Assembly: GCA_006538405.1 (NCBI GenBank)
Contig: BJKQ01000001.1
Coordinates: forward strand, 1,116,001-1,180,000
Reading direction: 5' to 3'
DNA length: 64,000 bases
From: Hansfordia pulvinata
Taxonomy: Eukaryota > Ascomycota > Sordariomycetes > Xylariales
Positions within the stretch are counted from its first letter, which is position 1. Each line of letters opens with the position of its first letter. Both the position numbers and the translations under genes were made by a program. Under the pieces are notes generated by a model. It worked only from the letters and a program-made list of their open reading frames with translations, was not told the DNA's origin and did no database searches. Shown here in pieces: positions 11,150-19,438 of the stretch.

Positions 11150-13567
11150 TCAGTCATGGGCTGTCAGGGAAGTAAGCAGCTTCTGCGGCCGGCTATTCCG
11201 GGCAGATTGCTTGGGTATCGCAGATGTCTCTTTTTTTCCACGACTAACTCCAATGAACCCAATGCCGCTCTTCGCAACTTCCACCGCGGCCTTCCGCGCC
11301 ATGTCTTCCGTGTCCGTCCACTTCACGCTCAGCTGGTCCCAGTTGGCGTTGGGCTCTTGGTACTCTTTCTGGAACTTCGCGTGCATCGCCTGCAGCCGGC
11401 TCATCTCCCGCGGGTCGCCTGACCCGCTTAACACAATGAACCCCGTGCACGCGCCCGCATTGTCATAGATATGCTTGATGCGCTCCGTCAGGTTCTTCAG
11501 GCAAGTCTTCAGCGACAGACCCGTCAGGTCAGGCAGTAAGTTGTCCTTCTCTTCCTTCTCCCTATTGCGGTTCCACCATCCCTGGAGCGCCTCGAGCTCC
11601 CGAAAACGCGCAAATATGAAGTCGACGCCGCCCTCGGGGATATCCTCGCCGGCAGGGTCGCCCTGCAGCGCCCGCTTCACGCCCTGCACAACCTCTTCGT
11701 CGCTCTTGCACCCGATCGAGAACGTGGCGGCCGCCCCGAACCCCTTCATCGGGTCACCCCAGTCAACCATTGCGCTCGTCTTGTGCACGATCTTACCGCC
11801 CTTGGCCTCGTCCCCACCGCTCGCCTTATACACTTTGCCCGCCCGGTGCAGGTGACGGAAAAGATTTTCCCTGGGAGTCTCGTGGTTTCCCCACGACTTG
11901 CCCTTCTCACACTTTTGCCGCACGAGATCCAGGCATGCTTTGGCGTCCTCCACCGAGTCATGACCCGCCTCGCCCTTCTGGATTTCTCGTTTCAGGAACT
12001 GCTTCGTCAGATCCCTGAGCTTGTTCCTCTTAGGGGGCCCCAACCTGTGCGGGTAGATGATGGTCGTGTCCACAATGAAGGGGTGAGACAGCTGGAGAGC
12101 CCTCATGTCCGAATCCAAGCCGTGTCCTAGGAGGATAGAATGCGGGTGAAGTATGTCGAGGAGTTTGGCCTGAATGTCGCGGAGGGTCGTGGTGACAGGG
12201 GCCAGCATCTCCTCTGTAATACCAGAGAACTGCGTGACGTAGTCGACAATGGGCTTGTCCGGCTTGACCAGCTCGTCCATCACCACAGTACCATCCCAAG
12301 CAATTAGACTGATTCTGGTCAAAGACGAGTCCTCAGGCCTTGGCCCTGTCTTGCACATCTCGCAATCCAGTGCAAAGACGTCACGGCCGGCCGTCACGCT
12401 GCCCTGCTCAATCATATCTTCAGGCACATCGCCGTCTTCCAAATTCTCCACGCGGGTATGAACCCAGCCCTCGGGCTCGTGATAGTCCTTGCGGCGTTCC
12501 GCCGGCAGGCATGCAGGATGTAAGACGTAGCCATCCCGCAAGTCTTCAGGCATGGCGATGAATTCCGTGATGCGGGTGCGAACATCCTTCCATACTCGCT
12601 CCCTTGCGGCCTGGGCACCCTTCCGTTTCTTTTCTGCCTTGGTGGGCTTCTCCAGGGGCGCGGTCAGGATGGTGCTCATGGGGGAGTGCATCGACTTGTC
12701 AGTACCAGGCGTCTTAACAGGCCACAGGTGCGAGAACATGGTGGCGAAGTCTCCGAGAATGGCTGGGAGCTGTTCTTTATTGAGGAGGCGGGGGTAGTAG
12801 TCGGTAGGAGAGGTGAGAACCCGCGAAGTACCATCGCCGTTTTTTGAAGGCTCGTTGAATGTGTCGAAGTTGACGTCCTGCTTGAACATGGCCTCCTCGA
12901 GACCGGGCACCATGATGACGACCATTTTGCGAAACTGGGGACGGTTTGCTATGGCAACCCATTGCGGAGCCTTGCCCTCGGCAAAGATGTAGAGAATGAG
13001 ATCGCGTACATGGTCGAGTGTGATCTTCGACTGGAGCTTCGCGTTGGTGTTGAAGGTGATCGAAGGGAAGTTGGACGATTCTTCGGAGGGGATCTTTTTC
13101 GACCTTTTGGCCTTCTTGTTGGTGACCGTCTCCCAACCGCGCGTGTCATCCTCGTCATGAGGTTTGGGTCGTTTCAAGCTGGCACCGTCGGCGGAATCAA
13201 TGCTGTGGTCCGGCAATGGATTGGGAGAAGCCTGAGCAGGGTTGGGGTTGGCGACCGGAACCACGGATTCGAGGGGGTCAAGGGGCGGCATGATTTCGGC
13301 GGCTGTCGAGTCACCTTGGGCAACGAATGTGTTGTCAGGCTCGAGGGCAGCGTCAAAGTCGGGCTGGGCTTCAAAGTGAGGCTCAGGCTGCGCGGGTCCA
13401 AGGGGGTCGACTGAGGCTTCGAAGTGCGACTGGTCTGAGGGCATGAAGGTGTCCAGACAGTCGACGGGATCCAGAGTAGTGATGGGATCGAGCGACTGAG
13501 CAGGGTCGATAAAGTCGGCCGTGGGATCTAGATGGTCGAGAGGGTCAGGTGGCATTTGCGGATCCAT
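11150..13567 (-). CDS. REX1/RNH70-like DEDDh 3'-5' RNA exonuclease
   Basis: An 805-aa intronless reading frame. The exonuclease domain spans about residues 394-555 and has all five DEDDh residues: D401 and E403 (FALDCEMC), D485 (GHGLDSDMRAL), H536 and D541 (HDSVEDAKACLDL). This is the Rex1/Rnh70 family, which trims 3' ends of 5S rRNA, 5.8S rRNA and tRNA precursors in the nucleus. The N-terminal 100 residues repeat a D-P-L/I/V pattern (DPLDHLDP, DPAQSLDP, DPITTLDP, DPVDCLD). A basic segment (KKAKRSKK, ~151-158) could be a nuclear localisation signal. The C-terminal ~200 residues hold an RRM-like or unassigned region. The start is the first ATG of the open frame. No splice sites are needed. Confidence 0.88.
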   Translation of the reverse strand: MDPQMPPDPLDHLDPTADFIDPAQSLDPITTLDPVDCLDTFMPSDQSHFEASVDPLGPAQPEPHFEAQPDFDAALEPDNTFVAQGDSTAAEIMPPLDPLESVVPVANPNPAQASPNPLPDHSIDSADGASLKRPKPHDEDDTRGWETVTNKKAKRSKKIPSEESSNFPSITFNTNAKLQSKITLDHVRDLILYIFAEGKAPQWVAIANRPQFRKMVVIMVPGLEEAMFKQDVNFDTFNEPSKNGDGTSRVLTSPTDYYPRLLNKEQLPAILGDFATMFSHLWPVKTPGTDKSMHSPMSTILTAPLEKPTKAEKKRKGAQAARERVWKDVRTRITEFIAMPEDLRDGYVLHPACLPAERRKDYHEPEGWVHTRVENLEDGDVPEDMIEQGSVTAGRDVFALDCEMCKTGPRPEDSSLTRISLIAWDGTVVMDELVKPDKPIVDYVTQFSGITEEMLAPVTTTLRDIQAKLLDILHPHSILLGHGLDSDMRALQLSHPFIVDTTIIYPHRLGPPKRNKLRDLTKQFLKREIQKGEAGHDSVEDAKACLDLVRQKCEKGKSWGNHETPRENLFRHLHRAGKVYKASGGDEAKGGKIVHKTSAMVDWGDPMKGFGAAATFSIGCKSDEEVVQGVKRALQGDPAGEDIPEGGVDFIFARFRELEALQGWWNRNREKEEKDNLLPDLTGLSLKTCLKNLTERIKHIYDNAGACTGFIVLSGSGDPREMSRLQAMHAKFQKEYQEPNANWDQLSVKWTDTEDMARKAAVEVAKSGIGFIGVSRGKKETSAIPKQSARNSRPQKLLTSLTAHD

Positions 13568-14481
13568 GGCAGACAGTTCTGGAGCTTGTCCGCCAGTCGA
13601 ACAGGCGAACGCCGAAAAATGCGACGCCGGGGCGAATCAGTCGTCAGCCGACTGATAGGAATCAAGAGATATCGTTCTGAGCGGTCAGCATGTCGGTAAG
13701 TGTAACGAGACTTCCGCAGACCGAGCGCGCGCGAAGAAGTCCGCAAAGAATTGGGACGTGCTGTGCAGTGGTGATGGCGGATCGCCTCGTCTGGGCAATG
13801 GAGGATGCAGAGAGGCCGGAGTCAGACGACATCTGCAAGTCCAATTCAAGTGGGATGCGGAAAAAAAAGAGGAGCCATGCCGTTGACGCGAAAGGGGAGC
13901 TACGACGGTGCCGGCTGTATCGGGTGTGTACCTGTAGGCCTTCGAGTGGGCGCGGTCTACTTTGTACAACTTTATTGCTCGGCAGACCAAAGATGGGATC
14001 CATTGAGGGTGGGCACTACCTTCCCAATGTATCTAATTGATGGCATTAGGTAAGGCAGGTCCTACCTCATGTCGGCCCGGGTACTCGCACAGGTTGAGAC
14101 CGTTTCCATGGCTGTGGAGCGTCCCCAACCTCGTAGGGTTAGGCACCTTAAGCAGATTTTGATGAAAGATCGCGGAAGGTGCAGGCGGGTGCAAGCGCGG
14201 CGGTCCATTTCTATTGTAAAAAGTCGTTTGAGCTGCTGACCATCACAGTCGGCTCACGGTCAATATCGAGCTGGACTTGGCCTGGAGCCCAAGGTTGCTG
14301 GACTCGCAAGGGCTCTCCTCTCTACGGGAGCATGGGGGCTGCTCCCCTCCTCCAAGTTCAAAACGCTCAGCTCACTCGTCTCGGACAGAAAGCTGCGCAG
14401 CTAACAATGAGGTACCACGTAATGACTGAAACGATTACAGTGAGAACATGACAGAGTACTATACAAAGGTATTCATTGATT
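13568..14481. other. Intergenic region upstream of the REX1-like gene
   Basis: About 900 bases holding the 5' flank of the exonuclease gene and the 3' flank of the NLR gene. No conserved open frame, RNA gene or repeat stands out. Confidence 0.5.
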
Positions 14482-17400
14482 TCAAGGCCAACCCCCGCGA
14501 ACGGTAGGCACTCTCGCTGCGTCACGGTTCCCGACGGCAGCAATTGACCCGTGCCCGAACGGTGCGAGCTGCTCGTGCGCGACTGCGAGGTACCATTCTG
14601 TTGTTTTGGGATATAGATGAGCAGATGGAATGCTACCCATCAACGCGAAGCCCGTCAACGCGCCGTGCTGCTCCAAGAGGGTCTTTGCAAATGCGCACTC
14701 ATTCCTTCCAGTCAACGCTTGGTCGAGGGCCGTGCAGCCATCAACGTCGGTCTTGTTCACCTCCACACCGGCGTTGATCAAAATCTCCAGCAACCCGTGA
14801 TGTCCCTCAGCAGCGGCTTGATGTAGAGCCGAGAACCCAAAGGAATCCACGGCGTTGACGTCTGCGCCAGCATCCACAAGAGCCGTGACCGTCTCGGTAT
14901 CCCCCAGCCACGATGCACGCAGGAGAGGCGTGAAACCCTCGTTGTCGGATAAGTCGAGCCCGCTTTTGTCCTCCATGAGCAGCTTAGCACCAGCATGGTT
15001 TGAGTGTCGCACAGCCTGCATGAGGGCTGGCATCCCGTCATCGTCCCGAGCCTTCATGTTCGCACCGGCACCCTTGAGCAACTTGAGTGCCGTGGCACCA
15101 GCAGACTTCGCGGCGTAAAACACCGCTGTCTGGTCTTCTTCATCTTCTGCCTCGAGGTCTGGGTTGTCATCCAGGAACAGCTTGATCGTAGCCGCGTTGC
15201 CGCTGGCGCACGCTTCCATCAGACCCGTTCTTCCGTCGAGGGCTCGTGCCCACCAGTCCGCACCGGCGCGCTTCAACAGATTGACTGCGGCGGCGTGGCC
15301 GGACCTCGCGGCAAGCAGCACGGCAGTTTCTCCCTCATCGCCGCCTCGTGAGTCAAGCTCTGCGCCAGCATTGATCAGTGCTTGCATTGAAGCGATGTCA
15401 CCTACATGTGAGGCGATCATGAGAGGTGTCCACCCGAATCGGCATCGCGTCTCCAGGTTCGCCTTGCGATTGATGAGCCACTTGACTACGGCCGGGTCAC
15501 AATATTCCACAGCCAAGTGTAAAGCTGATTCGCCATCGTGACGTCTGATTTGCACATCTGCATGACTCTCAAGGAGAAGTTTCACGGTGTCCTGATGACC
15601 GCCTTCGGTTGCGCAGATCAGTGGTGTCCGGCCGCAGCGATCTTGAGGGTTCACGTCGGCCCCTTCCTGTAGTAAGATCCAAAGCGTGGACGTATTCCCT
15701 TGCTCTGCAGCATGTAACACTGGCGTGTTACCGTAGTTGTCTTTGTGGTTGAGAAAACAATTGAAGGAGTCGAATCCCGACGGCGGCCAGTGTGGAAAGT
15801 CCCTCTGTGCTCGGGCAATGATCTCTCGAACAATAGAGTCGTAGCCCCCCAGACTGGCGTAAGACAGGGCCGATTGCTGACGGCGTCCGAGGATATGTAA
15901 TACTGCCTCTAGACCTTCATCACTTGCCACTATGCAACTGGCCGTCTTTTCGAGACCGAACAGTAGTGCGAGGATCAGAGGCCTATGTTCAGCATCCGAT
16001 TCATCGTCACAGTAGCGACCGAGCGGCCAATTTAGCTCGCGGCGCCTTTTGAAACGACGAGGGAACCAGAAACGATTGTTGTCGTATTTGAGAAGTTCGG
16101 AGGCAAGAAACTGGAGACTTTGAGACGGTATGCCGCGAGCTTTTCGGAGGTGATCTATCCAATAGTCTGAAGCATATTGATGAAGAACAAAGTCATGGAC
16201 GTCTGACATGGACTCGTCGTCAGAATCTCCACTGTCCATTTTCCCAGGCGAACTCGACATCTTGACATCATCAAGATGAAGATATTGAATGCATTTTTCA
16301 GACATCAAGCTGTGCATTTGTTCCTCGTGGAATCTGTGCATCCACGTCGAGCCAGCACGAGCACTGGGAAGGTCATTATTGGGCTGAACGAGGAATTCTC
16401 GTGCTGTCTGATGGATCAGATAGATTCGCTCGTCTCTGACATCAATGAAAAGTCCGCAGACGGAGCGAAACGTCTCTTTCAGTCGGTCATTATACCCAGT
16501 CGGGAAAAGCCCACGAACAAGATCCTTATGTGTCTCGTGCTTCTCGTCCAGAGACAACATGATGGCCATCTCTTGAAGAGAAAGCGGTCTCTCTGCAGCA
16601 AGGACAAATTGCAGTATCTTCTGCGCCTTATCGCGGTTGCTGCTCTTACTGAGGATCTTCTCGTATGCTTCTTCAATGCTGGTCGGTAACTTCTCAATGT
16701 TCGTGCTCAACTCGGGCATATTGATGAATGTGGGATCTTGATCGATTGATTCCAAGATCAGGTGAGCCCAGAGGTATGTGCGGTTCTCAACTTCAAGAAG
16801 CTTGTTGGCAAGAAGGTCGCCAGATTGTTCGTCCAGCCCCAGTCTTTTCGACAAATCTTCCGCGCGCTGGCGAATGACGACCCTGATCTCCCTCGAGATC
16901 TGCTCCTTCTCCGTGTCGTTCTCCCCGCTGAGATGGATCTCGGGATGGTTGCTGGTAATCTTGGCGAATTGAAGTCGGGTCCTATTGTACGGGCGGCTGG
17001 TGACAAGAAACTTGAGTGCGGGCTTTTGTGCTCTTTGACCGAAATGGCTGGTTAATGCACTCACGAGGACCGAGTGATCAACGCATTCATCGAGTGCATC
17101 GAGTATGCAAACGATCTGCTCGTCGTGGCGGCTTGCCGCCTGGACGAACATCGTCCAAAGACCACTGAAGGAGGAAAATAACTTGGTGCCCTTGTTTTCG
17201 AAGTCGTGAAGGACAGAAGGGGAGATGAGGTTGGGCCTCTGGCAGAATAGCTGGTGCAGCAAGCCGCACAATGCATTCTCTGGGGTCCTTTGGTCTTCGA
17301 AATCGTCCTTGAAGAAGAAGTAACACATCGTTGGAGGTTTGGTGCCTAAGAGAGAGCCGCAGTCGACGAGATACTTGGCCAAGACGGATTTGCCACAGCC

Positions 17401-17706
17401 TGGGTCAGCAGAGACCCAAAGCAGTCCGAAGTCATCTTCCAGCCACCTGTTGAAACGAGGATGGGCTGTGAACCATTGACAGGTGCCTTCAGTCCGATCC
17501 GGGTTCCTATCCTTGCGATCGGGGTATGGCGAAGTGCGGGAGTATAACCCCTGGAGAATCTGGGTCTTCAGCTGCTGGACGTGGATCTCCGAGGAGCAAA
17601 TTTGCTTCTCGGCCGTGGACTCTCCATAGTAGTAATAATTGTTGCCGTTTTGCACCTTGGCGTTGTCACTGGCTGTGAGAGCACCGCCAACATTGATAGT
17701 GACCAT
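14482..17706 (-). CDS. NLR-like STAND receptor: HET-s-type amyloid motif, NACHT, ankyrin repeats
   Basis: An intronless frame of 1074 aa from M at 17706 (1096 aa from 17772). Order: an N-terminal amyloid-like motif at residues 11-24 (TASDNAKVQNGNNY) followed by a YYYYGES tail. Then comes a NACHT NTPase with Walker A DPGCGKS at 101-107, Walker B VCILDALDE at 199-207 and a sensor LVTSRPY near 234-240. A winged-helix/superhelical part follows to about 650 (AERPLSLQEMAIML, IYLIHQTAREFLV). Roughly eleven ankyrin repeats run from about 655 to 1020 (NTPVLHAAEQGN, CGRTPLICATEGGH, EGFTPLLRASWLGD, FGFSALHQAAAEGH). Fungal STAND proteins of this plan sense a ligand through repeats, oligomerise by NACHT and nucleate an effector. 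The gene is divergent from the HET-S-like gene at 18546. I prefer M at 17706 because it puts the motif at the extreme N-terminus. The ligand is unknown. Confidence 0.88.
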   Translation of the reverse strand: MVTINVGGALTASDNAKVQNGNNYYYYGESTAEKQICSSEIHVQQLKTQILQGLYSRTSPYPDRKDRNPDRTEGTCQWFTAHPRFNRWLEDDFGLLWVSADPGCGKSVLAKYLVDCGSLLGTKPPTMCYFFFKDDFEDQRTPENALCGLLHQLFCQRPNLISPSVLHDFENKGTKLFSSFSGLWTMFVQAASRHDEQIVCILDALDECVDHSVLVSALTSHFGQRAQKPALKFLVTSRPYNRTRLQFAKITSNHPEIHLSGENDTEKEQISREIRVVIRQRAEDLSKRLGLDEQSGDLLANKLLEVENRTYLWAHLILESIDQDPTFINMPELSTNIEKLPTSIEEAYEKILSKSSNRDKAQKILQFVLAAERPLSLQEMAIMLSLDEKHETHKDLVRGLFPTGYNDRLKETFRSVCGLFIDVRDERIYLIHQTAREFLVQPNNDLPSARAGSTWMHRFHEEQMHSLMSEKCIQYLHLDDVKMSSSPGKMDSGDSDDESMSDVHDFVLHQYASDYWIDHLRKARGIPSQSLQFLASELLKYDNNRFWFPRRFKRRRELNWPLGRYCDDESDAEHRPLILALLFGLEKTASCIVASDEGLEAVLHILGRRQQSALSYASLGGYDSIVREIIARAQRDFPHWPPSGFDSFNCFLNHKDNYGNTPVLHAAEQGNTSTLWILLQEGADVNPQDRCGRTPLICATEGGHQDTVKLLLESHADVQIRRHDGESALHLAVEYCDPAVVKWLINRKANLETRCRFGWTPLMIASHVGDIASMQALINAGAELDSRGGDEGETAVLLAARSGHAAAVNLLKRAGADWWARALDGRTGLMEACASGNAATIKLFLDDNPDLEAEDEEDQTAVFYAAKSAGATALKLLKGAGANMKARDDDGMPALMQAVRHSNHAGAKLLMEDKSGLDLSDNEGFTPLLRASWLGDTETVTALVDAGADVNAVDSFGFSALHQAAAEGHHGLLEILINAGVEVNKTDVDGCTALDQALTGRNECAFAKTLLEQHGALTGFALMGSIPSAHLYPKTTEWYLAVAHEQLAPFGHGSIAAVGNRDAARVPTVRGGWP
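17635..17676 (-). other. Candidate r0 amyloid-nucleating motif in the NLR N-terminus
   Basis: These 14 codons (TASDNAKVQNGNNY) align without gaps to the second repeat of the neighbouring HeLo protein (SASGNASVHIGSNF). The A, S, N, A, V, G and N positions are identical, and S/T and Y/F are conservative. In the described Podospora system, such a motif at the NLR N-terminus templates the effector's amyloid. The function here is inferred. Confidence 0.72.
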
Positions 17707-18545
17707 TCTGGAACGTCGCAAAAAAGAGGGATGTGACAAACGTGACTGAAAGTGCGAGGGACTTGGGAGCATCGACGTCCTATGCGAATGGGCCCTCCTC
17801 GAAACAGAGGGTTTCGCGGGGAGTTGGGGAGTTGGCAGTGGGCCGCACGTAGACTATATCACGACCGCCAATGCCGTATCTTGTAGGCCAATCGTGCTCT
17901 GGAAACCATTTGGGGCCCCTTGACGGCGTTTAGCCTTGCATCCTTGTTGGAAAAGCTGTGGAGACGGGAGGGGCACAGGGCCTACGAGCGACCCCGGATT
18001 CTCGGCCTTCTGACCTGTCATTGAAAAGGGCCCATTCACGATGATGCTCTCGCGTGGAGGGTGAGGGGGGGCGGGGCACTTATCGAGCTTGTCATCGCGT
18101 CGTGTCTGATGGTCCAATGGATCTGCAAAAAGCATTGTGAGGTACCTCCCCCCGGAGCGCTTAACGTTGCGTCCTCGACGTGGAGAGGTGTGGGGGGTGG
18201 CAGGATGCGACGCGCGAGTGGCCTCGGAGCCGTGGCCTCCTGATGCCTGACTTGCCCAAGAATAACTCACGGTCAACGGTAAGGATAAGACCTTCGCGCT
18301 GGGTGAGTGGGGACAAGACGCGAAGGGAGCGTGTGCTGTAGGTGGCCGTTCCGTTGATGTGCTTGGCCTGGTGGTCATCCAGTCCCATGATACGCGCCAT
18401 GGCCCTTCCCGCGGCGTCTATATCTTCGGCCGAGCTTGACCAGGTAAATCCTGTTGCCATTCACGTACCCATCCCTTCTGTGCACTTCCTGATACTGTCG
18501 ACTTTGTTTGCTATTCCCATACCTATTACTTGACCTCTTCAGCAA
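17707..18545. other. Shared divergent promoter region of the NLR/HeLo pair
   Basis: About 840 bases between the two divergently transcribed genes, so a common promoter is possible. No convincing coding frame was found. No TACTCGTA octamer is present. No specific transcription factor site can be claimed. Confidence 0.5.
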
Positions 18546-19219
18546 ATGGCCGAGGTCTTCGGCACCGTGGCCTCGGCTCTGGGCGTAGCAGGCCTGTTCA
18601 ACAACTGCGTCCAATGCTTCGAGTACGTGCAACTGGGCCGTCACCTCGGCGACGACTATGAGCGCTGTCAGCTGAAGCTCGATATCGCCCAGATACGACT
18701 GAGTCGTTGGGGGCAGTCGAAGCTCTGTCCGCCGGTCCGTCGCCGCCTGACAACAAGAAGCAGGAGGCGCAGGAGTTTCTGTCGGAGATTGAATTGCTGT
18801 TCGAACGGGTGCAAAGGGTGTCCAAGCGGTACGAGCGCAAAGCTCGGCCTGGCGAGCTCGTGCTGGCCACCGACACGGACATGCAACCCGTGATTGCGAA
18901 GCTGCACGTCCACCTCCGCGAGCGTGTGTCCCAGCGCCAGAAGGGAACGAGCCTCCTGATGAAAGCGGCATGGGCTCTATACGACAAGAAGGAGCTGGAT
19001 AAGCTGATCCAGGAGATTGTGGGCTTCGTCGGCGATCTCGAGGATCTGTGGCCCGCCGAAGAGGTCCGCCGCCAGCTGTCCCGACAAGACGTGCAAGACG
19101 TCGACGACTCCGGACTCGCAGCAATCCAAGACATTGCCCCTTCCATCGACAGCCTTCTGGTGGAAGCCGCCAGGGGTAAGGGGGTCATACTGGAATCGAA
19201 GAACTCTGGGGGTCGGATC

Positions 19220-19261
19220 GAGGCTGTGGACGACGCTCGCGTGCAGGTCGGCACCAACTTC
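19220..19261 (+). other. Amyloid repeat R1 of the HET-S-like protein
   Basis: Fourteen codons reading EAVDDARVQVGTNF. The core R-V-Q-x-G-x-N is the signature of the first HET-s prion repeat. It lies about 24 residues before the equivalent core of repeat two, with a GIRDRSTNTADS linker, close to the spacing in the family. Confidence 0.8.
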
Positions 19262-19330
19262 CACTACGTGGAAAGTCCTCTGGGCCCGGAGGGCATCAGA
19301 GACCGATCCACCAACACGGCCGACTCGATC

Positions 19331-19372
19331 AGCGCGAGCGGCAATGCGAGCGTGCATATTGGGTCGAACTTC
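19331..19372 (+). other. Amyloid repeat R2 of the HET-S-like protein
   Basis: Fourteen codons reading SASGNASVHIGSNF, followed by GKRDW, the aromatic C-terminal loop position of the HET-s fold. It is the closest match to the NLR N-terminal motif at 17635-17676. Confidence 0.8.
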
Positions 19373-19438
19373 GGCAAGAGAGACTGGGCGGGGCCGCGCG
19401 CCGACACACGCGTATCATTGGCTTGCCAGTTTCCGTAG

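Larger units (their letters stand above)
18546..19438 (+). pseudogene. HET-S-like HeLo-domain protein with two amyloid repeats; frame interrupted
   Basis: The first frame starts at ATG 18546 (MAEVFGTVASALGVAGLF, then CFEYVQLGR and DYERCQLKLDIA), which is the N-terminus of the HeLo domain of the HET-S family. At about 18709-18713, in a run of five Gs after LSRW, the conserved sequence leaves this frame. It continues one base out of register until the stop at 19436-19438 (FLSEIELLFERV, SKRYERK, MKAAWALYDKKELDKL). The C-terminus has two repeats, at 19220-19261 and 19331-19372, and an aromatic end FGKRDW, as in the HET-s prion-forming domain. In the family, HeLo is a membrane-acting cell-death domain activated when the C-terminus adopts a beta-solenoid amyloid. 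No canonical intron of plausible size explains the shift. The options are a null allele, a sequencing indel or recoding. The stretch before the break is about 55 aa; the whole span is about HET-S size (just under 300 codons). Confidence 0.83.

Noticed and set aside
18733..18756. A short intron as explanation for the HET-S-like frame change
   Set aside because: The only GT...AG pairs are about 24 nt apart with no consensus donor. Larger choices would delete conserved HeLo residues.
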